This document shows, in pieces, positions 1 through 13,143 of a stretch of DNA of 64,000 nucleotides. The notes beneath the pieces were generated by a model. That model did no database searches. It was not told where the DNA came from and saw nothing but the letters and a program-made list of their open reading frames with translations. A program made the position numbers and the translations under genes. The DNA lies in assembly GCF_043641665.1 (NCBI RefSeq), contig NC_092184.1, positions 18,139,108 to 18,203,107 on the forward strand. Reading direction: 5' to 3'. Positions within the stretch are counted from its first letter, which is position 1. Each line of letters opens with the position of its first letter. Source of the DNA: Enoplosus armatus. Lineage: Eukaryota; Chordata; Actinopteri; Centrarchiformes; Enoplosidae.

Positions 1-1821
1 TCTCTGCAACTTCCAATTGTGTACGTTGTCTCTAAAGTACGTTGAACTGACAGTCAGGTCCTGTCGCGTGATTGTTTGAGCTTCTCTGACATGTCCTGTG
101 TCCTATTGGGCAAACCTTTCCTGTTCTGACATAAAAACAAGACCAAGTATTTGTTTTCTACTAGTATTTGACTCAGGCTTGGTGCAGATAATTATTTGTG
201 AAACTAAACTAAAGATTTGTTTGCAAACAAAGTGACATGTTCTTTGTTTGCTGTAATGTGTGACTAATATCTCTTATGACAGTAATGCGAAGGAAATTCA
301 TAAAAGACGGTGGAATAAAGAGGAACTTTCACAATACTGGATGGATAGAAACCAGGCCTGTGTGCTCACTCTAGACTTTCCCGTTTGCATTGAAGTAGTG
401 TATACAGGCTGTTAAACATTTTGTGAAAGAATTAATTTCACAATTTGTGGGTGTATATGTCTTTATGACTAACCCCAAGACTAACAAAAAGAATAACAGA
501 GTAGCAACAATGTGAAAAGTAAGCAAGAAAATCAGCTAATGCTCGTTCTGTAACGGTATTTATATACGGTATACTGCCATGTATTTTATTTTATTTCCTT
601 GTAATGTCAGGCCCAGCGACCGTGTGTGTATTTGTTTCATTGGGAAAACTATAATATATAAAATATTGTTATTATTTCAGCTAATATTACAATTGTACTA
701 TGTATGCAGTGTGGAGGAGTTGTTCATTAAGGTGTTTTGAGATGGTGTGTGAGATCAACCCAGAATTCCCTGGATGGATTGTATATCCAATCTGACCTGG
801 GAACACCTTGGGGAGTGGGAGTTACATGTGAGATGCTTAGCCTACCACAACCACTACAAAAGCGCCAGAAAATGTATGAAAGAATGGATAGATGCGTGTG
901 TTCCTGCGTGTGTGTGCACACTAGGGGTATGACATTTAAATGCTATGATTATTGTTGCCAAAAATATAATGATTAACGGTCATGAGGTAAAATTCTTGAA
1001 TTCAATTTTAGTGTGCAGCATTTTTGGTTCAATTTTGATCCGACCCTCCAAAAAGACTTTTTGGAGTGCAAGAACTTTGTACGAAGTGTTTCCTGCTTGC
1101 ATCCACACCAACTAGCCGCGCTTCAGTCCACTAGCTAATGTTAGCATAGCAAGTGATGGCCAGGGCCAGCTAGGCAGACTGACTTTGACTGGTAAAAAGG
1201 TTCTCCCTCAAAATATACCTGCTAATAAAGACAGGAGAGCTGTGCTGTGTTCATGGTGTCCTCTGAAAACAGTGATAATCATGGTAATGACGGTAATAGA
1301 AACAGTTTGAGGTATTGTTACCATTTGAATATTTCACCATGGTATATTGTACAACCGGTATACCAGCATCTCTAGTGAACACATACTGTGTTTTTGTGTG
1401 TGTGTCTACGGGGGATCCAAAAGTGTGCCGTGTTTACGTGTAGAACTTGCATAATGAGGCAGGTTTGGACTTGCTGCTGAAACCAGAAGTAGAGAGGGAA
1501 AACTAGACAGTTAGAAGGAGAGCAGAGGGACGCTGGTTTGCCGCAGCTCTGGGATAAATGCTCGTACCCCTGAAGAAGCAGCAGTCAATAATAGGAACCG
1601 AATCAGGTTACCAGAGTTATTATTTTTCTTGTCTTCTTGCAGTTCTTCAACTTTTTTGCCTGCAACCAGACCTTTTTTTGTATTGGGTGCCTGGAATAAA
1701 TCTCAAATATTGTTATCTTTGTGGTTTTTACTATGGAATGAGAAAAGACAAGACAGGAGGGAGTTTCCAACAGAGGATGTATAGAATCGGCCATCTGTAT
1801 GGGATTTTCACCCGATCTCAG
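1..1821. other. Left edge: probable arap1 upstream intron
   Basis: No SAM-domain or other ARAP1 exon was recognised. Segments around 545-600 and 1260-1375 (cggtatttatatacggtata; caaccggtataccagcatc) look like pieces of old interspersed repeats. I see no other gene. Confidence 0.5.
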
Positions 1822-2068
1822 ATTACTGTGCTGTCCGGGGACTCATCTCCTGCTCTCCAAACCTCTGCTGACCTATCCTGTACCCCTTTATCCCCCAGCC
1901 CCTCTTCCACCAAGACGGTCGCTGATGAGATGCAGAAAGACCAAACTCCACAGGTCCCACCTCGCATCAGGACACCCCAAACTCTAGAAAACGCACAACA
2001 GTCAACTCAACCTGACATTCAGCCGGCTCTGTCTGCTAAGAGCGTCTCCCAACCGCCCTGTGAGTCAA
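1822..2068 (+). CDS. arap1: arap1 in-window exon 1 (proline-rich region; 5' end uncertain)
   Basis: The open frame encodes a Ser/Pro/Gln-rich segment containing PQVPPRIRTPQ, comparable to the SH3-binding proline-rich linker of ARAP1. It ends at a strong donor (CAA|GTAAGT) and leaves one base, which matches the phase of the next exon. The acceptor chosen (cccgatctcag|att) is plausible, but the frame stays open further left, so the true 5' edge may differ. The SAM domain is not encoded here. Confidence 0.65.
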
Positions 2069-5000
2069 GTAAGTATTAAAATCAGCTTATGATACTTAAT
2101 GAATTATTTTATGCCTTAATTAGATAGCGATAGTTGAGAGATGATATGAAATGAGGGAGTGAGGGGAACAACATGCAACAAAGGTCCTGGCTGGATCCAG
2201 ACCAGTTCATGCAGTTCATGGTTGGCGTCATAACCCCTAAGCCACAGAACTGCCCCTGCATGTAATCCTTATTGAACCTTTCTGTTGTTTTTGTGTTTTA
2301 AAGGACTACAGGTTGAATTATAATGAACCTAAAGTTCTGTATATACGGTAGAGATAGGGGATACCATGCAACTATGAATTGTACAAAAAAAGGAACTTCA
2401 CTTTCTGTTTATTTCTACTTAAACATCGAAACACCGTATTCTCTCCAAAGTTCCTCCTCTGCAGTCCTTCTTTACTGCTGTAAACAAACAGTACAGTGAG
2501 TTACAGTCGAACTGCAGCACGTGTCAGATTTATCACAATTTGACATCTGGGCTGCAGTTATTGACAGGTATAGATCATTTTGACCCATGGCTGTAGCCTC
2601 ATATTGAATATACTCTCATTGTAAATGTCATGTAATTAAAATGAAAGGCATGAAAGAGACTGTGTGTAGTTAAACCACTTTCTCCTTCTTCATTGTGAGT
2701 TGATGTGATATATACTTGATGTCTCAGATCTCTGTTTTAAGGCCATGATTGTGCATTTAGTAAACCTGGTTTAAATAAGTCTGATGAAGTTAGAATCGGA
2801 GTTGGCATTATGTTTTGTCGTTGTAGTGCTACTGATGTTGTCCATGCTATCATGGACCGCTACATTTCTAAAACTGTTTGCAAGAGTGTAAAGACTTTGG
2901 GCTCACAGTGTTTTTCTCTCCTAAATATGGCTGTTTCAAGTCGATATTGCTTACCCTATCCTGAGTGCCAGAGAGAATGACTATATTGTTATTTGGACTC
3001 TCAACCTGAAAAACTAGTTCTTACGACAGAGAGCTCTACCACGCTCTCAGCTGTCCTTCCCAGACCCTTTAGTTTCTGTGTTCACAAACATAGATTAACA
3101 CAGCTAACACTCCGGCACTGGATAACTTGAGTAACTGTTATAATCAGTGCTGTTATTTACTTTTAGTTGTATATCATTTCCCTGTTCTTGCTCTCGACCA
3201 GCAAGTGTTTTACTGCATACTGCATAGAATGGCCTCCCTCAGAGAAAGAATGTCATGGTGTTGAGTTAATCTGTGAGTTGCACGTGACTCAAGTGAAGTT
3301 AGCTTCAAAACGGATGTTCAACATCCATTCACTGGATTTACTGTCTCTGTACATCTGCCCTGCCAGATGTATTCATCAGTATGGTTTTGATTACTTGTTT
3401 TCTAACTGAAAACGGAAAAGGAAGCCCAGAGAGCAATAATGTTGCTGATTGACAGATTATGAATCTATAGAGTCAATAGATTTTCTGGGAAACCACAATT
3501 TCACAATGAATACTTGAATAATGTCTTGTCTTGATAGGACATCACATTGTGTATGTCACTGTTTTTAAAGTTTCCCTGCAAACCAGACTTAAAGCTAACT
3601 AAACAACTCCGTTTGTTCTTATCTTCTACTCCTCCCTCAGGGCTGGGCTCACTCGATGATAACTCTGATGACTACGAGGATCCAGACTTGTTTTACCCCG
3701 CTGTTCATCGAATGAACACACCAGACAGGGTAAGTGAGAATGTTTCCTTCTTTTACACTCCTCTTCCTCTTCTCCTTCTGCACAAAGTGAATGGCGGCTG
3801 TCTCCTCCAATAGGATATGTCCCTGCAAGTTCCCGATCAGCCTAAGGGACGGTACAATTCCTTGTGCAGCGATGATGAGCTGTTGGATGATGATGAGTGA
3901 GTCATGCATCAACACACAAACGAACCATTAACACAAACCCAGAAACTCACACTTAGGCTGTCAACGTATGCTTGAGTTGTCTGTGTGCCATAAAGTTATC
4001 TGTGAATGTAATTATCTGTTTTACTACCGTTTAGTGTGGAGGTCTGACTCATGGACGAAGCTGTCTTGAAGCTTTCGGGAATGTTGTCATTGTTTAGTGT
4101 AGAATATGATTATGAAAGTGTTGGCAAAAGGTGAATCGAGACAGGCTTGATCACATTTCACAGTCCAGTGGGTAAAACTGATACAGCGTCCGTTGGAATG
4201 CCCTCCACCCACAAATGAGTCTCTATGCACAAGAGCATGATAGTAATCTTTCAACATTTGCTCATAACTCTGTGAATCCCAAGGTCGTATTCAGCCATTG
4301 TTGCTTCAGCCTTCCAGGCTCATCCAGTTTTTAATGTGAACGGGATTTTTGATCCTTTAGCTTGCTTGATTAAAACCAGCTGTTGTGCAGCTGTAAATAT
4401 GGTGACTATACAGTACACAGACGAGTATACCTGTATGTTGACTTTTTACAATTTATTACAGTAAATTGGCTTACTCAGCTCTCCAATCTTTAAAAACTGT
4501 AAGTACACAAAGCAAAAACTGTGACCTCAGTATGAACAGGAATGCCCCCTCTTTCAGTACATCTACAGTTAGGCCCAGAAATATTTGGACAGTGACACAA
4601 TCTTCATGATTTGGGCTCTGCAAGCCACCACATTGGATTTGAAGGGGTTGAACAAAAATATCCTATGAAACATTTAGGAATTGTAACCATTTTTATACAA
4701 AGTCTCCTCATTTCAGGGGCTCAAAAGTAATTGGACAAATTAACATTACCATAAGTAAAATGTCCATTTTTAATACTGTGTTGAGAATCCTTTGCAGGCA
4801 ATGACTGCCTGAAGTCTGGAACCCATGGACATCACCAAACGCTGGGTTTCCTCCTTTGTGATGCTTTGCCAGGCCTTTACTGCAGCTGTCTTCAGTCGTT
4901 GCTTGTTTGTGGGTCTTTCTGCCTTAAGTTTTGTCTTGAGCAAGTGAAATGCATGCTCGATCGGGTTGAGATCATGTGATTGACTCGGCCATTGCAGAAC

Positions 5001-8000
5001 ATTCCACTTCTTTGCCTTAAAAAACTCCTGGGTTGCTTTCGCAGTATGTTTTGGGTCATTGTCCATCTGTACTGTGAAGCACCGTCCAATCAACTTTGCT
5101 GCATTTGGCTGAATCTGAGCAGAAAGTATATCCCTATACACTTCAGAATTCATCCGGCTGCTTCTGTCTTCTGTCACATCATCAATAAACACTAGTGACC
5201 CAGTGCCATTGGAAGCCATGCATGCCCACGCCATCACACTGCCTCCACCATGTTTTACAGAAGATGTGGTGTGCTTTGGATCATGAGCTGTTCCAATTCT
5301 TCTCCATACTTTCTTCTTCCCATCATTCTGGTACAGGTTGATCTTAGTCTCATCTGTCCAAAGAATGCTGTTCCAGAACTGGGCTGGCTTCTTCAGATAT
5401 TTTTTGGCAAAGTCTAATCTGGCCTTTCTATTTTTGAGGCTGATTAATGGTTTGCACCCTGTGGTGAACCCTCTGTATTTACTCTCATTAAGTCTTCTCT
5501 TTATGGTAGACTTAGATACTGATACACTACTTCCTGGAGAGTGTTCTTCACTTGGGTGGATGTTGTGAAGGGGTTTTTCTTCACCATGGAAAGGATCCTG
5601 CAATCATCCACCACCGTTGTCTTCTGTGGACATCCAGGCCTTTTTGAGTTCTCAAGCTCACCAGTGCGCTCTTTTTTTCTCAGAATGTACCAAACTGTTG
5701 ATTTGGCCACTCCTAACATTTCTGCCATCTCTCTGATGGATTTCTTCTTTTTTTTCAGCCTAAGGATGGTCTGTTTCACTTCCATTGAGAGCTCCTTTGA
5801 CCTCATGTCGTGGGTTCACAGCAACAGCTTCCAAATGCAAATGCCACACCTGGAATCAACTCCAGACCTTTTAACTGCTTAATTGATGACAGGTTAACGA
5901 GGGACGAGCCCATGCAGCCTTCTGAGTCAATTGTCCAATTACTTTTGGTCCCTTGAAAAAGAGGCGGCTACATATTAAAGAGCTGTAATTCCCAAACCCT
6001 TCCTCCAATTTGGATGTGAATACTCTCAAATTACAGCTGAGAGTCTGCACCTTAAGCCCATATTGAGTATATATATGTATCCTGAATATGTTTTCGCAAA
6101 CAGCTAAAATAACAAAACTTGTGTCACTGTCCAAATATTTCTGGGCCTAACTGTATATTGGTTCTTTGCATCTCATCAGTGTTGAAAAGGAATGCGCCTT
6201 TGATTACAAAAAAGGTTGGTCCATAGTTTGTCTTGCTTCATGCCAATCACAAGTAGAACAAAACCACTATTATCATATAGGGGGTTTAGAAAGCTGACTG
6301 GAGCTTTGACTCTAAACTATTAGTGAAGTGTATGACAAGACATTGTGGCTGGGTTTGGCGATTTTGAATAATCCACTTACATGACTGATTTGACTGAAAC
6401 TACTTCTTATCCTTGTAGACTGTGAATCATTTGTAAAAATTCAGCTTTTGAGCAAAAATAATCTGTTTACAGCTTGCTTATTTGTAAATCTAGTCAGTAG
6501 CTGCCCTCTTGTTTCATATGACTGTCAACACAGACACCAGTTAGATCAAAACTATCACTGAAACAGAAACTTACTTGCGGTGTCCTGCAGAAACCTTGGT
6601 GTGGTGACACAAAATGTTTGCTTGTCTGGCTGATAAAGTTCATATTACAATAACTGGTAGATTGATTTGTTTAGAAAAAATGTACAATATTATTATACAA
6701 ACATATCTTTCAGTTGATATTGTTTACTAAGTGTGTGTGTTTGTGTGCTTATATATGTGTGTCCAAAGTCCTGTTCTGTGGCAGGATGAGGGCCTCAGCA
6801 GCCTGCAAGGCAGTGTCTACCTGCCAACCACACGCAGACTGGATTCAACCTCTAAAGAAGACAGCTCTCAGCTCGCTGCTGTCATCAAGATAGGCTGGCT
6901 GGACAAAAATCCACCCCAGGGGTATAACTGACAATACATACACACACACAAGCTGAGGTTCTGCTAAAAAAAGAGTATCAACCAGATGTCTGCTGTGTAC
7001 GTGACATTAGCATTGGTTCTATCACACTTCAAACATGAAATCAATACAAAAGATCAAGCTATGGTTTCATTGTAGGCTTCTCAGGGCTGTTTTTATACCA
7101 AATACAACTAAGTTTTTTTCATGCTTTTCATTTTGTTATTAACAAAGTTACTTTTAACATTATACAGTTGGTTTTGTAATAAAAAAAATGTTGAAACACA
7201 TTAAAATACTGCCCAGTTGAACAATGCAAATCCCCTATCCTAGTCCCTCTTGTGTTATAGTAAAAGGAATATGTGCTTCACACATATTTGAGCCTATGTT
7301 TGTGTATGTGTTGTGCAGGGCCCTTTATTATCAGAGACGATGGGTAAAGCTGGATGTTGACTACCTGAGATACTTTGACAATGACAAGGTAACAACAAAC
7401 ATGCACAATAACGCCATCACATTTGTCACTCCAGTCTGTTCAGTCCACACCAACTCTGACTTATGTTAGGCCGCCACTGTCGTCAGAACTAGCTGTCAGC
7501 ATCACAGCAGCCTGCCAAACTGTCAACGCGCTGACTGACAGCAGAAATCAAAAAAATGACAAAAATAGTTTGCAAGTTTCATTGATTTTGTTTCCCTGCC
7601 CAGTGTAGTGTGCAGGGGAAGTATGCCTATAGTGAAACTGGGGACCGTCAATCATAACAGATACCTTTAATAAGTTTACAATATATAAGCAGTGGGAGAT
7701 TTGTGCTTCACACACGCATGCCTCGGAGTCAGTGTAGATATGTTTGATAAAATGGAGGTGTAGCTGCAAAAATGCTTCAAAAATGGTTTTCTGTGTGGAT
7801 TGCCCATTAGAAACAGTGGTGCATTAAAACTGACCCTCCCTGCCCACTTAAACACGGACAGATAAGCACACCCACACACACGCACTTCCTGCATGCTGTA
7901 TGTTGGAAATGGATCAGTTTACTGTAACAGTGTAGTTGCTGCTGTATGTGTGGTGTGTGTTGTAGGAGGTGTATTCTAAGGGGATCATCTCTACTGCCTT

Positions 8001-11000
8001 CATCACTAATGTGACCAGTGTGGGAGAGCTCAAGTTTGAGGTCGTCACAAACAACCGGACGTTTATCTTTAGGGCTGAGAGTGAAGGTCTGTTTGTTTTT
8101 GTCTGGTCATCTGCATCTCTTCATGCATCAAAAATAATGTATGTTACTGTTTGTAACATGTCTGGTGCACTCATATACACTACACACAAAAAGTTAGGGA
8201 TATTCGACTTTCGGGTGAAATTTATGGAAAATGTAAAAAGTTCATGCTACAGTGATATTATATCATGAAAGTAGGGCATTTAAGTAGAAGCATGCAATGG
8301 TAATTTCTTCATCTCATTCCTCATTTCTGCTCAATGTGAATCGACTTCATGTGAAAGCTGAATATCCCTAACTTTTTGTGAGTAGTGTATATGCATGTAT
8401 CTTGGTTCACATGTATTTGTGCATGCATATTTTATTAAACATGTTGTGTTTTTCACATCCATTCAGTTGAGAGAACCGACTGGGTGACTGTACTGCAGGA
8501 CTGCACCAGGGGGCGCTCTCGGCATAACACCATGATCCCTGGCTCCCCTTTGACCCCGGACTATCAGGGCTATCTGGAGCTTCGAGGCCTACGCTCCAAA
8601 CTTTATACTGTTGTCGCCTCAAATAAAGTCTTCCTCTACAAAAACATGGAGGTAAGGACCTTCTGTGTATGTGACTGCAGAGATGAGCAGCGTGTACAAA
8701 TCACATACTTCAGATAAATGTATTTTAGTTTGTTGTGTATTTGTGTATGTATTATTTTTTGCTTTTCCTTCACTCAGAAATTGTTTTTTACATTTTTACA
8801 GTGTTATACAAGTTTATCAAATATCATCATCTAAATTTGTAGATAAACTAGTGGAGTTTCTTTTAGCCTTCTCCACATTAAAAGTAAACAGTAAGGTTGA
8901 TATAATAAAGCAATGTCAAATTATATTTAAACTGAAATATAAGCCACTCACCCAGAATAATAAACTATATTCTTGTTTTTTCTTCTAGGACTATCGTATA
9001 GGTGTGGGAATCACATCTATTGAGATGAATGTAGGGAATGTTAAAGAGACAGATCGTCGTAGCTTTGATCTCACCACACCTTACCGCATATTCAGGTATC
9101 GCATGTACACAAAAGTGCAAAACACACACACACACACTTACAGACTCTCTCTGCCATGTGCATACAGTAAACTTACACTCTTGACGTGGATGTGTGCTTT
9201 GTGTATGTGTCTTCTGTAAGTGGCCTGTGTATACACATAATTGTACGTACTGTACATAGTCTGATTATTACTGTTTTCATCTCAGCAATGGGTTTATGTT
9301 TTCCCATAAGGATTTAAGTGCAAAGGTAATCATTCTTCAGTGTAGTCAGAGTCAGGCTCAGTTGGTCTTGGTGCTAGGATACTTACAGGAAATTAGATTA
9401 TGTTGTTTCACTGAGAACTCCCACCGTCCAACTATCCTCAGAGTCCTCAGCTGGACATCTTTCGAGAATGTGAAAAGCCCTTTGTATGAGTGTGTGAAGA
9501 AGAGTGAGGGAGATGTGTGTGCACAAGTGTATGTGTGGTGTGGTGTGTGTGGTCTTTTGGCTGACAGCGCACAGCCTGCAGTGCAAGGGCTCAGCTTGAC
9601 AGGATGGGGAAATCTGAAAAGGCTTGTGTATTTGTATAAGAGTTGGACTGTGTGTCAGTGTGCCGTGGTCTAAGTGTACATTTTTGCATTTTGAGAAGTG
9701 TGTGTTCATGTATTTTAAGGACAGACAGAACCAACATGTGGTTAGACTGATGAGAAGAGGAAGGATTCAGACATGCGGGTCTGTGTCAAGCCTCAAGTCT
9801 ATGTGTGTGTATGTGTTTGTATAGTTTCCAGTCTTTGACGCAAGTATATTTAGCGAATCAACAGCAGAGTTAAGAGTCAGTACTCAGTGGGTTCAAGAGC
9901 ATAAGGATACACTAACACTCACACACGGGGCAAACACAGGCTTTCTCATTTCTGCCACTTGGTAGTTGCTATCGACACCATCATGTCGGCACTAACAGTC
10001 GGCCGTGTGTTTGTCTCTCTCCGCAGTTTCATCACAGAGTCGGAGCAGCTGCGCGAGCAATGGGTGGACGCCATGAGGGATGCCATAGGTGAGGCCTTGT
10101 CGAATAGAGAGGTGGCAGAGCGGATCTGGGCGGAGCCTAGCAACAGTTTCTGTGCCGACTGCGGGGCTCACAAGCCGGAATGGGCTGCCATCAACTTGTG
10201 TGTGGTGGTCTGCAAGCGATGCGCAGGTTTGTGTGTGGGTTTGGGTTTGTGTGTATTTTTGCTTTCATGTGCTTGTGGTCTGTGCATCTATGTTTGTACA
10301 TTTGTCAATGTGAATATGTTTTGTTTCAAAAAGTTTTGATATTGTTGTCAGCATGTTTTTGAGTACAGGAAATGTGTTTCAAATTATACATTATATATAC
10401 ATACTGTATATTGTTATTGATATTTTGATGAATTTGGGCTTTTTATGCGTGTTGCAATGACAGTCATAGGGATGTAAGCCAAATATCAATTAGCCTGGTG
10501 TAAAAACTCTTTATTAGAGTGGTTGTGGTGTTAGACGGTTGGAATGTAATTTGTCTTCAAAATGTGTATGTGTGTTTCAGGAGAGCACAGAGGACTGGGT
10601 CCTAGCATCTCAAAGGTTCGAAGTCTGAAGATGGACAGGAAAGTCTGGACTGAGGAGCTTATACAGGTATATACATACACACACACAGAAAGTCTATCTA
10701 AACATTTATGAACTGGTTGTTGGAGGTTTTTTATACAGAATAAAAGATCATACAATCTTTAGCAAAAAAATGATGAGATGTCCCTTCAGGGACATGAACT
10801 ACTTATTCACGACCAATTCATTTAGCTGCTAATACCCTGATAGAGATGCGCTCTCATTTATACTGAGGTTCCAGTTCATTAGGTACACTTGTATAACGTA
10901 ACACAGTCTACTGCAATTAATCTTTGTGAAGCTTACAATGTGAAGTTTTTGTTGACACTGTGTCAGGGCTTTGGATTCAACTCTGTGGTAATTTCTGAGG

Positions 11001-12592
11001 CAGTAGTTCGAGGTGGTGTTGTAATGGGCTGCATTATATTGATTTACACTCATAAGAGTAGAGAATATTAGCAACTTGGTCCAATATGATGCAATGAAAA
11101 TAATAATGTACCTAATAAACTGCATAGTGTATATCGTCAGAAGACAGCACACATTGTGACCACTGTAGAACCTCTACACACGCTTCCAGACATTTTTAAT
11201 ACTGCTCCTAAACCCTACCTGTGATGCAGGTGTTCCTGTTGCTAGGCAACGAGCGGGTAAACAGTTTCTGGGCTGCGAACGTCCCGCCGAGTGAAGCTTT
11301 GACACCCTCTAGCTGCAGCGAAGAGAGACGGCACTTCATCACCAACAAATACCGCCAGGGCAAATACAGGAAGTACCACCCTCTGTACGGAAACCAGAGA
11401 GAGCTCAACAATGTAAGTTGGAATCAGTGTTTTGATTATTTGCTTTTGTCTGTCTTACCCTCGTGTTTTGTGAAATTCACACACTGTGTAGTGGTGTCTG
11501 TGGTTATAGAGATTCTATGTACAGAAATACATTGGAAATTCTGTCAGTTAGTTAGTCAACATACTTGGGGAAAGAAAGGCTTTCATATGCAGGGAAGATT
11601 TAGTGGTGAGATGGTTGGTTGAGCAATCCACTATGACTCAATTGTCTTTTTAATTCATCATGGTGACTTCGTTAATTTATTCGCTTTCGGACACCCGTTA
11701 CTGCTGAATGTAGTATTGCCTGTATGCCTCATAATACAGTGAATCCCTTCAGATCATTTCCAGCTGCTGTGTGCATATGTCTCATAGAGGGTCACCGGTT
11801 TCATTGTGACTGGATTTTGAATGTGCACAGGCATATACACCCACCATACACTGTACATCTGCGTGCTTACTAGTCCTGTCAGTGTTCATTCTTGTACTGA
11901 CCTGCTATATAGAGACAGACAGACAACAAAACAGGCTTTTCCTATGATACCAATTTAAAAGAACATAAAAAACATAATATATGAACGTAAAAAATAAGCG
12001 AATCCCTAGATGTAAATACACTTTTTAGAGCCTAATATTGTATTAAAGGAGAGCATTTCATCTTTTTTAAGCAAATGTGAAATCACTCAGTAAGCTCATC
12101 TTAAAAGTCTGAAATAGCAAGTATGGTGTCTCACATCTCTCCAGTGAGTAAAAGTAAAGTCTATCGTAAACCCTTTCAGTGGTTGATGTTTTCCCCCTCC
12201 AAGCTAGATTTGTCACTTTACCCCAAAGTGGGGCCTTCAAGGGACTGATTTGAACTCACTCTGCAGTTGGAGTGAAACGCAGGTTCCTAGATTGCAAAAG
12301 CTGCCAGAGTCCCCAAAGTCCAACATGCAAAGCGCAGTCCTGCAGACCTGTAGGACATTTGGGAAGAGTTTGGGAATGGCTAGAGTCGGGGGTTGTACAT
12401 TGTGCCCTTGCTGTGCTCCACTGTGTGCAGTGAATGTCTTAGTGTGTCAGACCCAGCTTGACCACTCATTAGCTGCTGCTTAACCCACTTACCACAAACA
12501 ATGTGGACTGCTCACAGACGCACTTAGTGTGTGAGTGAGTCACATTTAGCACCTGACTGTGAGCTCTATTTTTCCTCCCTCAAGCGTTCAAG

Positions 12593-12634
<42 letters not shown>

Positions 12635-13063
12635 TCACTGTGTTTGGAATGTGCAGAAGGAGATAAAGGAAGTTTTCTTATTGTTTCTCGCACACGCACA
12701 AATCACTGCTTGTTTTAGTTTGAACCCGTTTTTGTTCAGCTGCTAGTCCTCCCTTCTTCATTCAGTCCATGATGGCTATCTCTTTTTCCTGTTACTGCTT
12801 TCAGGCTGTCTCTTGAGAACGAGATCTCTCTGGAGTTCCTACAGTTGTCTTGTCTTTTTGAATGCAGAACTTCCCCTCATTCCAATCAAATATTTACTCT
12901 GATGATTCCTGATCTACCTGTTCTTCTCGGCCCCAGATCAAATACTTGAAGTTCAGCTCTACGTTGCTGCTCCTTCCACTTGGGTGTGTCTTAAGACATA
13001 ATAGACTTCTGCAATGTGTTTGTTTTAACCATGCAGTCATGTGGAAAGGCACTGACATTAAGG

Positions 13064-13143
<80 letters not shown>

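Noticed and set aside
1558..1821. Open frame leading into the first arap1 exon
   Set aside because: The translation (Phe/Tyr/Cys-rich) has no similarity to ARAP1 and contains plausible acceptors. It is most likely intron.
6180..6214. Possible 35-nt microexon between the Tc1-like element and the PH1 exon
   Set aside because: It has a fair acceptor and donor, but including it does not restore the reading phase with either acceptor of the next exon.
9296..9673. 125-codon ORF in the intron before the ArfGAP exon
   Set aside because: No domain, lies wholly in an arap1 intron, and its reverse strand is also open. Treated as chance.
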